Shown: positions 1 to 5,291 of the stretch, piece by piece | Layout: every line of letters starts with the position of its first letter | Position numbering within the stretch: the stretch's first letter is position 1 | Origin: an uncultured Prevotella sp. | Lineage (GTDB): Bacteria; Bacteroidota; Bacteroidia; Bacteroidales; Bacteroidaceae | DNA length: 5,291 nucleotides | NCBI GenBank assembly: GCA_900769055.1 | Contig: CAAGFF010000050.1 | Span: forward strand, 1 to 5,291 | Direction of reading: 5' to 3' | Made by a program: the position numbers and the translations under genes | The notes under the pieces: generated by a model | Seen by the model: the letters and a program-made list of their open reading frames with translations, nothing else | Databases searched by the model: none | Told to the model about the DNA's origin: nothing

Positions 1-810
1 ATTCATGCCAAGCAGGTGAGCGGCAAGCCATTGTGCATCCATGTGCATGCCACTGACTTCGACCGTTCGCGTGGAAAGGTTAATCCGACGGTTTATTCTA
101 TTGAGAAGAACGGTATGGATTGGGCTGACTGCATTATGTGTGTATCTGAACTCACTCGTCAGACGGTTATCAACCAGTATCACCAGGATCCGCGCAAGTG
201 CTTCACGGTGCACAATGCCGTTTATCCACTGAAGAAGGAATACGACGAGATTCCACGTCCCGACCATACAGGTCGCGATAAGGTGGTAACGTTCCTTGGT
301 CGTATCACTATGCAGAAGGGTCCTGAGTATTTTGTTGAGGCTGCCAACATGGTGCTTCACCGCACTCGCAACGTGCGTTTCTGCATGGCTGGTTCGGGAG
401 ATATGATGGACGCAATGATTTACCTTGCCGCCGAGCGAGGCATTGCCGACCGCTTCCATTTCCCCGGATTCATGCGTGGCAAGCAGGTTTATGAGTGTCT
501 GAAGGATTCGGATGTGTATGTCATGCCTTCGGTGAGCGAGCCGTTCGGAATCTCGCCTCTTGAGGCAATGCAATGCGGTACGCCTTCGATTATCTCCAAG
601 CAGAGTGGATGTGCCGAGATTCTCACCAACTGTATCAAGGTTGACTACTGGGATATCCATGCTCTTGCCGACGCCATCTACTCAATCTGCGCCAACGACT
701 CGCTCTTCCAGTATCTCAAGGAAGAAGGCAAGAAGGAGGTTGACCAGATTACATGGGAGAAGGTCGGTGCTTGGATACGCACTCTCTACCTGAGGACTTT
801 GGGGTGGTAG
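1..810 (+). CDS. GT4-family glycosyltransferase, glycogen-synthase-like (5' end outside window)
   Basis: This is the C-terminal part of a retaining GT-B glycosyltransferase of family GT4. The frame is open to base 1, and the GTG at 16 lies inside conserved sequence, so the true start is upstream. About 269 residues are visible; complete relatives run to roughly 400 or more, so an N-terminal portion is missing. Numbered from the GTG codon, the visible parts are HVHATDFDRSRG (9-20, end of the N-terminal Rossmann domain), CVSELTRQTV (42-51), VHNAVYP (65-71), FLGRITMQKGPEYF (93-106, nucleotide-sugar-binding Arg/Lys), MAGSGD (124-129), and the GT4 E-x7-E signature EPFGISPLE (175-183). There is no signal peptide in view, so it is probably cytoplasmic. 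In Bacteroidales this type sits next to a GH57 gene, often also with a glycogen-debranching enzyme, which points to glycogen-like alpha-glucan synthesis. The family assignment is firm. The donor (ADP- or UDP-glucose) and acceptor are inferred. Confidence 0.9.
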   Translation: MHAKQVSGKPLCIHVHATDFDRSRGKVNPTVYSIEKNGMDWADCIMCVSELTRQTVINQYHQDPRKCFTVHNAVYPLKKEYDEIPRPDHTGRDKVVTFLGRITMQKGPEYFVEAANMVLHRTRNVRFCMAGSGDMMDAMIYLAAERGIADRFHFPGFMRGKQVYECLKDSDVYVMPSVSEPFGISPLEAMQCGTPSIISKQSGCAEILTNCIKVDYWDIHALADAIYSICANDSLFQYLKEEGKKEVDQITWEKVGAWIRTLYLRTLGW

Positions 811-874
811 CAGTCTGAAGAATTATAAAATTAAAAGATTAAAGAATTAAAGGATTATTAAAGAAGTATATATT
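811..874 (+). repeat. AT-rich spacer with imperfect 8-bp ATTAAA repeats
   Basis: The 64-bp gap between the GT4 and GH57 genes holds four ATTAAA hexamers, starting at 830, 838, 846 and 857. The first three form imperfect 8-bp tandem units (ATTAAAAG, ATTAAAGA, ATTAAAGG). An extra ATT then precedes a fourth unit, ATTAAAGA. I see no convincing Bacteroidota promoter (-33 TTTG with -7 TAnnTTTG) or terminator hairpin here, so read-through from the GT4 gene is likely. The A-rich, unstructured leader may help ribosome loading, which in Bacteroidota depends little on Shine-Dalgarno pairing. The repeats are seen directly; the role is inferred. Confidence 0.6.
860..866 (+). promoter_or_regulatory. Weak ribosome-binding-like site for the GH57 gene
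   Basis: AAAGAAG lies 8 bases before the ATG at 875. It is only a partial match to the anti-Shine-Dalgarno complement, but spacing and purine content are right. It supports ATG 875 as the start, as does the protein beginning directly with the conserved first GH57 strand. Confidence 0.35.
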
Positions 875-2299
875 ATGAAAACAATATGCTTATATTTTGA
901 GATACACCAGATTATTCATCTCAAGAGATACCGTTTCTTCGACATAGGCATCGACCACTACTATTATGATGACTATGAGAACGAGCGCAGTATCACCGAC
1001 ATCGCCGAGCGTTCGTATATGCCGGCACTCGAGACATTGCTCGACATGATTAAGCAGGGCAATGGTTACTTTAAGGTTGCATTCTCAATCTCTGGAGTGG
1101 GAATGGAGCAGTTGGAGATGCATGCTCCACAGGTGATTGCCAAGTTGCAGGAAATCAACGAGACAGGATGTGCCGAATTCCTCGCTGAGCCTTACAGCCA
1201 TGGTCTTTCTTCATTGGCTAATGAGGAGTCGTTTGCTGCCGACGTAAAGAAGCAGTGCGACAAGATGAAGGACTACTTTGGCAAGCGTCCTACCATACTG
1301 CGCAACTCGTCACTCATCTACAGCGACGACATTGGCGGTCAGGTAGCTGCTATGGGATTTAAGGGTATGCTGACAGAGGGTGCCAAGCATGTGCTTGGTT
1401 GGAAGTCACCTCACTATATCTATCACTGCCCAATAGCTCCCAACCTCAAGCTCTTGCTGCGTGATGTTGAACTTAGCGACGATATCTCACTGCGCTTCAA
1501 CAATAGCGACTGGGAAGGTTATCCTCTCTTTGCCGACAACTACATCAACCGCATTGCAGCACTGCCCGAAGAGGAGCAGTTCATCAATATCTTCATGGAG
1601 CTCTCGGCCTTGGGTATTGCCCAGCCGCTGTCGTCGAATATCCTCGAATTCCTCAAGGCTCTGCCAGCATGTGCCAAGGACAAGGGTATAACCTTCTCTA
1701 CACCATCAGAGATTTGCATGAAGGCAAAGAGCGTAGGTCAGCTTGACGTGCCCGACACATTGTCATGGGTGGACGAGGAGCGCGACGTATCTACATGGCT
1801 TGGAAATGCCATGCAGCGTGAGGCATTCAACAAGCTCTATAGTGTTGCCGACCGTATCCGCATTGCACAGGATCCGCGTATCAATCAGGATTGGGATTAC
1901 CTGCAGGCAAGCAACAACTTCCGCTTCATGACCACCAAGGCCACAAGTGTTGGACTTGACCGCGGTATCTATAGCGGAGCATTTGATGCGTTCACCAACT
2001 ACATGAACATCCTCGGCGACTTCATCAACAGAGTGAACAGTCTGTATCCTGAGGAAATAGACAACGACCAGTTGAATAGTCTTCTCACCACCATCCGCAA
2101 TCAAGGTGAGGAAATCGAGGTTAAGGATAAGGAAATCACTCGTCTGAAGACCAAGATTGAGAAGATGGAAGCTGCTGAGCAGAAGACAAAGGCTGCAAAG
2201 CCTGCTGCTGCCAAGAAACCCGCAGCAGCCAAGAAACCAGCCGCTGCAAAGAAGACTCCCGCAAAGAAGACTCCCGCAAAGAAGACTACTGAAAAGTAA
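875..2299 (+). CDS. GH57 alpha-amylase-like protein with altered acid/base motif and Lys/Ala-rich tail
   Basis: A 474-residue protein of glycoside hydrolase family 57, whose members cleave or rearrange alpha-1,4-glucans. Visible family regions are: region 1 FEIHQI (8-13, usually HQP); region 2 GCAEFLAEPYSHG (98-110); the probable nucleophile Glu168 in MLTEGAKH (165-172); TPSEI (276-280); and the helical segment WVDEERDVSTWLG (298-310). The acid/base region, in typical members an Asp in a DYETFGEHQ-like motif, reads MELSALGIAQ (241-250). Glu242 sits at the Asp position and most neighbours have changed. A possible coiled coil spans about 408-434 and a tail of PAAAKK and TPAKK repeats spans 437-474. 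There is no signal peptide, so it is likely cytoplasmic. It lies 64 bp after a GT4 gene, consistent with glycogen-like metabolism. GH57 alpha-amylase-like homologues lacking catalytic residues have been described, so activity is uncertain. The family is sure; the exact reaction is not known. Confidence 0.9.
   Translation: MKTICLYFEIHQIIHLKRYRFFDIGIDHYYYDDYENERSITDIAERSYMPALETLLDMIKQGNGYFKVAFSISGVGMEQLEMHAPQVIAKLQEINETGCAEFLAEPYSHGLSSLANEESFAADVKKQCDKMKDYFGKRPTILRNSSLIYSDDIGGQVAAMGFKGMLTEGAKHVLGWKSPHYIYHCPIAPNLKLLLRDVELSDDISLRFNNSDWEGYPLFADNYINRIAALPEEEQFINIFMELSALGIAQPLSSNILEFLKALPACAKDKGITFSTPSEICMKAKSVGQLDVPDTLSWVDEERDVSTWLGNAMQREAFNKLYSVADRIRIAQDPRINQDWDYLQASNNFRFMTTKATSVGLDRGIYSGAFDAFTNYMNILGDFINRVNSLYPEEIDNDQLNSLLTTIRNQGEEIEVKDKEITRLKTKIEKMEAAEQKTKAAKPAAAKKPAAAKKPAAAKKTPAKKTPAKKTTEK
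2183..2296 (+). other. Lys/Ala/Pro-rich histone-H1-like C-terminal tail of the GH57 protein
   Basis: The last 38 residues (437-474) contain three PAAAKK units, two TPAKK units and the ending TTEK. Fourteen residues are Lys and only one is acidic. Such tails are flexible and strongly basic and resemble histone-H1-like or nucleoid-protein tails, which bind polyanions. Here the tail is attached to a carbohydrate-active domain through a charged, probably coiled-coil stretch (about 408-434). Its function is unknown. It could drive association with RNA, DNA, acidic proteins or membrane. Confidence 0.85.
2246..2287 (+). repeat. 15-bp in-frame tandem repeat, 2.8 copies
   Basis: The unit GCAAAGAAGACTCCC occurs at 2246-2260 and 2261-2275, with 12 matching bases at 2276-2287. 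It encodes AKKTP. The three preceding 18-bp PAAAKK units (2201-2254) use different synonymous codons, so the 15-bp block looks like the more recently expanded part. Copy-number change would keep the reading frame. Confidence 0.85.
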
Positions 2300-2342
2300 C
2301 GGATTTACATAAAAGGAAAGTCCATATTGCGGATAATAAGAA

Positions 2343-2383
2343 AAACGGTCTGAGAGTGTTTTGATTACGCTCTCAGACCGTTT
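2343..2383. terminator. Bidirectional intrinsic terminator between convergent operons
   Basis: A 16-bp stem has its left arm at 2343-2358 and its right arm at 2368-2383, with a 9-base loop. All pairs are Watson-Crick except one G-U (2357 with 2369). The plus-strand transcript of the GH57 gene ends in UUUCUUUU after the stem (2381-2388). On the minus strand the stem is followed by UUUUUCUU (complement of 2338-2345), serving the pectate lyase gene. It lies 43 bp after the GH57 stop and 19 bp past the lyase stop codon. Confidence 0.88.
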
Positions 2384-2389
2384 CTTTTA

Positions 2390-2405
2390 CGCTCTTAGAC
2401 TGTTA
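2390..2405. repeat. Degenerate third copy of the terminator arm, overlapping the lyase stop codon
   Basis: The 16 bases at 2390-2405 match the right terminator arm (2368-2383) at 13 of 16 positions. The repeat spacing is 22 bp. In plus-strand RNA it could pair with the left arm (2343-2358) at 15 of 16 positions if G-U pairs are allowed, giving an alternative longer-loop hairpin. Its last three bases are the complement of the lyase TAA stop. It may be a duplication remnant or a backup terminator. Confidence 0.55.
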
Positions 2406-4160
2406 TTTCACAACCTTTCTGGTATGTTTGCTGCCATCGGCAAAGTGTTCTACCACGAAATACACACCGTTTGTGGCATCGGCTTCGCTGATGTTCTGTC
2501 CGGCAAGGGTGGTACAGGTTGTTTTGGTTAATGCCACGCCTTGGTTTATGTCTTTGATTCCTGCCGGAGTGTTATATTGTGGATAATACTCGTCAACGGC
2601 ATTTTCTGCGTCAGCATTGCCAGCCTTCATGATATGCTCAACAAGGCTGTTGAGATACACTTCAAGGTTGGTGTAGTAGCTTTCGCTGTCAATGGTATAT
2701 TTGTTGGCATCGTTAGCGTCATTGGGGTTAAGTCCATTGGCTGTTTCCCATGCATCGGGCATACCGTCGCCATCGGTGTCGAAGTCGGCAGGTCGTTTTT
2801 CCACTCGCAGAGTGGGGTAGGAGGCTGTTGAGGGATCTTCTGTTCCCTCTGGGTCGTTGATGATGTCGAGAATACCCGCACGCTTGACAGTCGATCCCAT
2901 AAATGTGGTTGTACCGTTCTCAGCCTCTTCGGCATATCTTACGTCACAGGCGTCTCGCGTAAGAGATGCACCGCAGTATTTCAGTACCTTTTCAAATGCC
3001 GTCTGTGCTTTATGTGTCGTAACCTCGCCCGATTCAATGGGTTCGTCGAGTTTCACGCTGATACAATCAACTCCATTAGAGTTTTGCTTGTATTCCTTGT
3101 CATCGCCATATAGATGGTTCTTGTCAGCCATGTATTTCTCACCGTCAATGGTGAAAAGTCCAGAGTCGTAATTCACTCCCTGCCAGTCGTAGTTCTCGGG
3201 ATTGGAGGCTGCTGCCATGTAGTTGCCGGAGATATAATATCTGGAGCAATAGCCATAGAGGTCAGATGGGGTGGAATTACCAGAAGCTCCCACCGATACA
3301 TCAGTGACGCGAGTTTTGTTTTTGGTACCAGGACCCGCTTTATAATAGTTGTTTACCATATTGACATATCCGCCCCCAGGTCCGCCATAGCATGCACTGC
3401 CGCTTCCCCAGTTATACATCACACAGTTGCGGAAGTCAACGCGCTCAGCGTCGATGGTATTCTTGTATTTGTCCTTGTCATAACCATCCCATTCATATCT
3501 TGCTCCGTTAAATCGTGGAGCTCGGTTTTGTACATGTGCAATGAAGTTATGGTGGAATGATGCGTTCTTTCCGCCCCATATACCGCCATAGCTGTGTGCG
3601 CCCTTGCCATGTCCGGCATTGGCAAGAGCTTCGGTGATGTTGCACCATTGCATAGTGAAGTCCTTGTTGTCATAAAACGAAGCCACCTCGTCGATACTCC
3701 ATGAGAAAGAGCAGTGGTCGAGAATGATGTTCTTGCGATTGCGTCCACATGTGGCATCAGCACCATCGTTCACATCCTTCACCTGAGAACGGCGGCTACG
3801 GATGAAGCGTACAATAACATTGTCACATTTGCCGAAATAAAGCGTATAGTAGCGAAGTGTGATACCGTCTCCAGGAGCCGTCTGGCCGGCTATGGTGGTG
3901 TTGGAAGAAACGTTGAGCTGCGACTTGAGGTCGATATAACCACTTACGTCGAAGACTATGGTTTTTGCTCCCGACTGCGACAATGCCCAGCGCAGTGAAC
4001 CATTGCCATCGTCATTAAGATTAGTCACGTGAATCACTTTTCCTCCACGGCCTCCTGTCGTATATCTGCCGTGTCCTTCAGCTCCTGGGAATGCAGGTGC
4101 ATTTTGCGCTTGCATTGGTAATGTTAATGCAAGAGCAAAGAAAGTTGGAAATATTTTCAT
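2403..4160 (-). CDS. Secreted PL1-family pectate lyase with C-terminal Ca-binding loop and sorting-type tail
   Basis: A 585-residue predicted secreted lyase that cleaves polygalacturonate by Ca-dependent beta-elimination. I chose the ATG at 4160 because it starts a clear signal peptide (MKIFPTFFALALTLPMQA, probable cut after Ala18). An upstream ATG at 4229 would overlap the previous gene and bury the signal. The mature start AFPGAEGHG (23-31) is typical of Bacteroidota PL1 enzymes. The parallel beta-helix core shows VIHVTNLNDDGNGSLRWAL (42-60), FDVSGYIDL (70-78), LDHCSFSWSIDE (147-158, candidate Ca-binding acidic residues) and HHNFIAHVQNRAPRF (203-217), with Arg213 the likely catalytic base. 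An EF-hand/TSP3-like loop DTDGDGMPDAWE lies at 461-472. The last 50 or so residues look like a type IX or Prevotella-type tail. It follows the GH105 gene after 13 bp, so both are probably co-transcribed. The PL1 family is confident; the exact pectin preference is inferred. Confidence 0.9.
   Translation of the reverse strand: MKIFPTFFALALTLPMQAQNAPAFPGAEGHGRYTTGGRGGKVIHVTNLNDDGNGSLRWALSQSGAKTIVFDVSGYIDLKSQLNVSSNTTIAGQTAPGDGITLRYYTLYFGKCDNVIVRFIRSRRSQVKDVNDGADATCGRNRKNIILDHCSFSWSIDEVASFYDNKDFTMQWCNITEALANAGHGKGAHSYGGIWGGKNASFHHNFIAHVQNRAPRFNGARYEWDGYDKDKYKNTIDAERVDFRNCVMYNWGSGSACYGGPGGGYVNMVNNYYKAGPGTKNKTRVTDVSVGASGNSTPSDLYGYCSRYYISGNYMAAASNPENYDWQGVNYDSGLFTIDGEKYMADKNHLYGDDKEYKQNSNGVDCISVKLDEPIESGEVTTHKAQTAFEKVLKYCGASLTRDACDVRYAEEAENGTTTFMGSTVKRAGILDIINDPEGTEDPSTASYPTLRVEKRPADFDTDGDGMPDAWETANGLNPNDANDANKYTIDSESYYTNLEVYLNSLVEHIMKAGNADAENAVDEYYPQYNTPAGIKDINQGVALTKTTCTTLAGQNISEADATNGVYFVVEHFADGSKHTRKVVK
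2406..2561 (-). other. Probable C-terminal sorting/anchoring domain of the pectate lyase
   Basis: The tail (about residues 534-585) begins GIKDI and contains TTLAGQ, then GVYFVVE and ends TRKVVK. This order (LAGQ or LSGR, then a Gly-hydrophobic-Tyr strand, then a basic KVVK end) resembles type IX secretion A-type sorting domains and the short tail common on secreted Prevotella proteins. If functional, the lyase would be exported across the outer membrane and attached or released at the surface. Assignment is by pattern only. Confidence 0.55.
2745..2780 (-). other. EF-hand/TSP3-like calcium-binding loop in the pectate lyase
   Basis: DTDGDGMPDAWE has acidic residues at loop positions 1, 3, 5, 9 and 12 (Asp461, Asp463, Asp465, Asp469, Glu472) and Gly at position 6, fitting the DxDxDGxxDxxE pattern. 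It sits after the beta-helix and is commonly found in Bacteroidota PL1 enzymes, probably stabilising the C-terminal region with calcium. Confidence 0.8.
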
Positions 4161-4173
4161 TAGGGTGTGGATA

Positions 4174-5291
4174 TTATTTCTTTTCGTATTCAAGTGAAGC
4201 CCAGATGAATGGACCGACGCCCTTGGCATCGTTGTCGCGCACTGGTTCGCTTAGGTAGTAGTCGTATGAGCCGTCGCGGCGCTTGTTCTCTTTGACGTTA
4301 GGCGCAGCCTTCTTAACTGCCTCGCTCATACCTGGACCAAGGCCGGCAACGGCGCAGCAGTTGGTGAGCGAGATGGTCTTGTCGGCATTCACACGGATGA
4401 AGTTATTGAGTATTCCGTGATAAGCCTTCTTGCCTGCAAGGAAATACTTGTCGCCAAGGTAGCCTTTGTTGGTGGCTTTCATCAGTACATAGGCAAACAT
4501 CGAGGAGCAAGTGGATTCAAGATAGTTGCCCTTGCGTCCAGGGGCATCCATCACTTGATACCACAATCCCGTCTTCTTGTCCTGCCACTTGATAACGGCA
4601 TCGAGGTCTTTACGCAGCAGTTCGATAACCTCGCCCCTGCGCTCATAGTCCTCGGGCATGGCGTCGAGCAGTTCGATGAGAGCCATGGTGTACCATCCCT
4701 GTGCTCTTCCCCAGCAGTGCTGCGAGAGTCCTGTCTCTTTGTCTGCCCAGAACATCTCGTGAGTTTCGTCCCAGGCATGGCGGTTGAGGCCAGTCTTAGG
4801 GTCGAGAGTGCGCTCGTAGGTCTTGCTGATTTGGTCAACGGCATCGTCGTAAATCTTCTTTGCCTTCTTAGGGCTCAGCAGATTGCGGGCTGTGAGGCAG
4901 CGGTAGGGCAAGCCCATGAATATACCGTCGAGCCACACCTGATAGGCATATATAGCTTTGTGCCAATATACCCCCTCCTTGGTGCGAGGTTGCTTGTCGA
5001 GTTGCTTCATAAGTGTTTGCATGGCCTTGAGGTTCTTTGCCTCAGGGTATTTCTCATACATACGGGCCACAAAATGGCCCGTACGAATTTGATCAAGATT
5101 ATAGTCTTCCAACTTATACGTACGAATCTCACCCTTATCGTTGATCATCGTGTCTGTATATAGTTGACAGTATTTGCGGATGTCATCGCCTCCGTAGCGA
5201 AGATACGTGTCGAGCATAGCTTCGAGTTCGATCCCCATAACATAGCTCCAACGAGGTGCCTTGGCAAAGTCGAGCATATACGACTGTGGCA
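4174..5291 (-). CDS. GH105 unsaturated rhamnogalacturonyl/galacturonyl hydrolase (5' end outside window)
   Basis: GH105 enzymes remove the 4,5-unsaturated uronic acid from the non-reducing end of oligosaccharides made by pectin lyases, by hydrating the double bond. About 371 residues are visible. The frame stays open through the window edge (PQSY before the Met at 5277), and the Met sits inside the conserved MLDFAKAPRWSY stretch, so the real start and any signal peptide lie beyond 5291. Numbered from that Met, the alpha/alpha-barrel landmarks are RTKEGVYWHK (98-107), VWLDGIFMG (114-122, with Asp117 matching the family's catalytic Asp), HCWGRAQGWY (187-196), YLESTCSSMFAYVL (252-265) and the C-terminal GSYDYYLSEPVRDNDAKG (336-353). 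It ends 13 bp before the PL1 gene and is probably in its operon. The pairing supports a pectin role. Homogalacturonan versus rhamnogalacturonan-I fragments cannot be decided from sequence alone. Confidence 0.92.
   Translation of the reverse strand, partial: PQSYMLDFAKAPRWSYVMGIELEAMLDTYLRYGGDDIRKYCQLYTDTMINDKGEIRTYKLEDYNLDQIRTGHFVARMYEKYPEAKNLKAMQTLMKQLDKQPRTKEGVYWHKAIYAYQVWLDGIFMGLPYRCLTARNLLSPKKAKKIYDDAVDQISKTYERTLDPKTGLNRHAWDETHEMFWADKETGLSQHCWGRAQGWYTMALIELLDAMPEDYERRGEVIELLRKDLDAVIKWQDKKTGLWYQVMDAPGRKGNYLESTCSSMFAYVLMKATNKGYLGDKYFLAGKKAYHGILNNFIRVNADKTISLTNCCAVAGLGPGMSEAVKKAAPNVKENKRRDGSYDYYLSEPVRDNDAKGVGPFIWASLEYEKK

Noticed and set aside
16..18. GTG as start of the GT4 gene
   Set aside because: The frame is open to base 1, and conserved GT4 sequence surrounds this codon; the gene starts upstream of the window.
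889..898. TATATTTTGA as a Bacteroidota -7 promoter box
   Set aside because: It lies inside the GH57 coding sequence, its spacing does not fit TAnnTTTG, and there is no suitable -33 TTTG.
1763..2104. Minus-strand 113-codon open frame inside the GH57 gene
   Set aside because: It is antisense to conserved GH57 sequence and shows no recognisable domain or start signal.
2300..2342. Possible small gene or RNA just after the GH57 stop
   Set aside because: Only 43 bp of AT-rich sequence with no open frame of note and no structure apart from the terminator that follows.
3114..3560. Plus-strand 148-codon open frame
   Set aside because: It is antisense to the pectate lyase beta-helix core, with no start signal or family features; it is a shadow frame.
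4161..4229. Longer lyase start at 4229 overlapping the GH105 gene
   Set aside because: The 23 extra residues are polar and basic, read the end of GH105 in another frame, and would place the signal peptide internally. ATG 4160 gives a standard signal peptide.
4417..5163. Plus-strand 248-codon open frame
   Set aside because: It lies wholly antisense to the conserved GH105 coding region and has no recognisable domain; it is a shadow frame.

Overview
The window looks like chromosomal DNA of a Bacteroidales member, most likely a gut or rumen Prevotella/Segatella-type organism. The reasons are the protein families and their pairing (a GT4 glycogen-synthase-like enzyme beside a GH57 protein; a PL1 pectate lyase beside a GH105 hydrolase), the lack of strong Shine-Dalgarno sites, AT-rich repetitive spacers, and a Prevotella-like C-terminal tail on a secreted enzyme. 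This is inference from protein character. No rRNA or other marker gene is present.

Layout. (1) 1-2299, plus strand: the 3' part of a GT4 glycosyltransferase, a 64-bp spacer built of 8-bp ATTAAA-type repeats, and a complete GH57 alpha-amylase-like gene. The pair is probably one transcription unit for intracellular alpha-glucan (glycogen-like) metabolism. The GH57 protein has lost the usual acid/base motif and carries a coiled coil plus a Lys/Ala/Pro-rich, histone-H1-like tail. (2) 2300-2402: a short convergent intergenic region with a strong hairpin that should terminate transcription in both directions. (3) 2403-5291, minus strand: a pectin-degrading pair. The GH105 unsaturated galacturonyl/rhamnogalacturonyl hydrolase comes first and is cut by the window edge. 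A secreted PL1 pectate lyase follows 13 bp later.

How the genes work together. On the minus strand, the lyase would cut polygalacturonate by beta-elimination, leaving oligosaccharides with a 4,5-unsaturated uronate at the non-reducing end. GH105 enzymes remove exactly that residue. On the plus strand, the GT4 enzyme would build or extend an alpha-glucan, and the GH57 partner would process it or, if inactive, bind or regulate it. The two halves are convergent and functionally unrelated (storage glucan versus dietary pectin).

No CRISPR array, mobile element, tRNA or rRNA was seen. I see no clearly new multi-gene system. The item most worth follow-up is the GH57 protein, for its altered active site and basic repeat tail.
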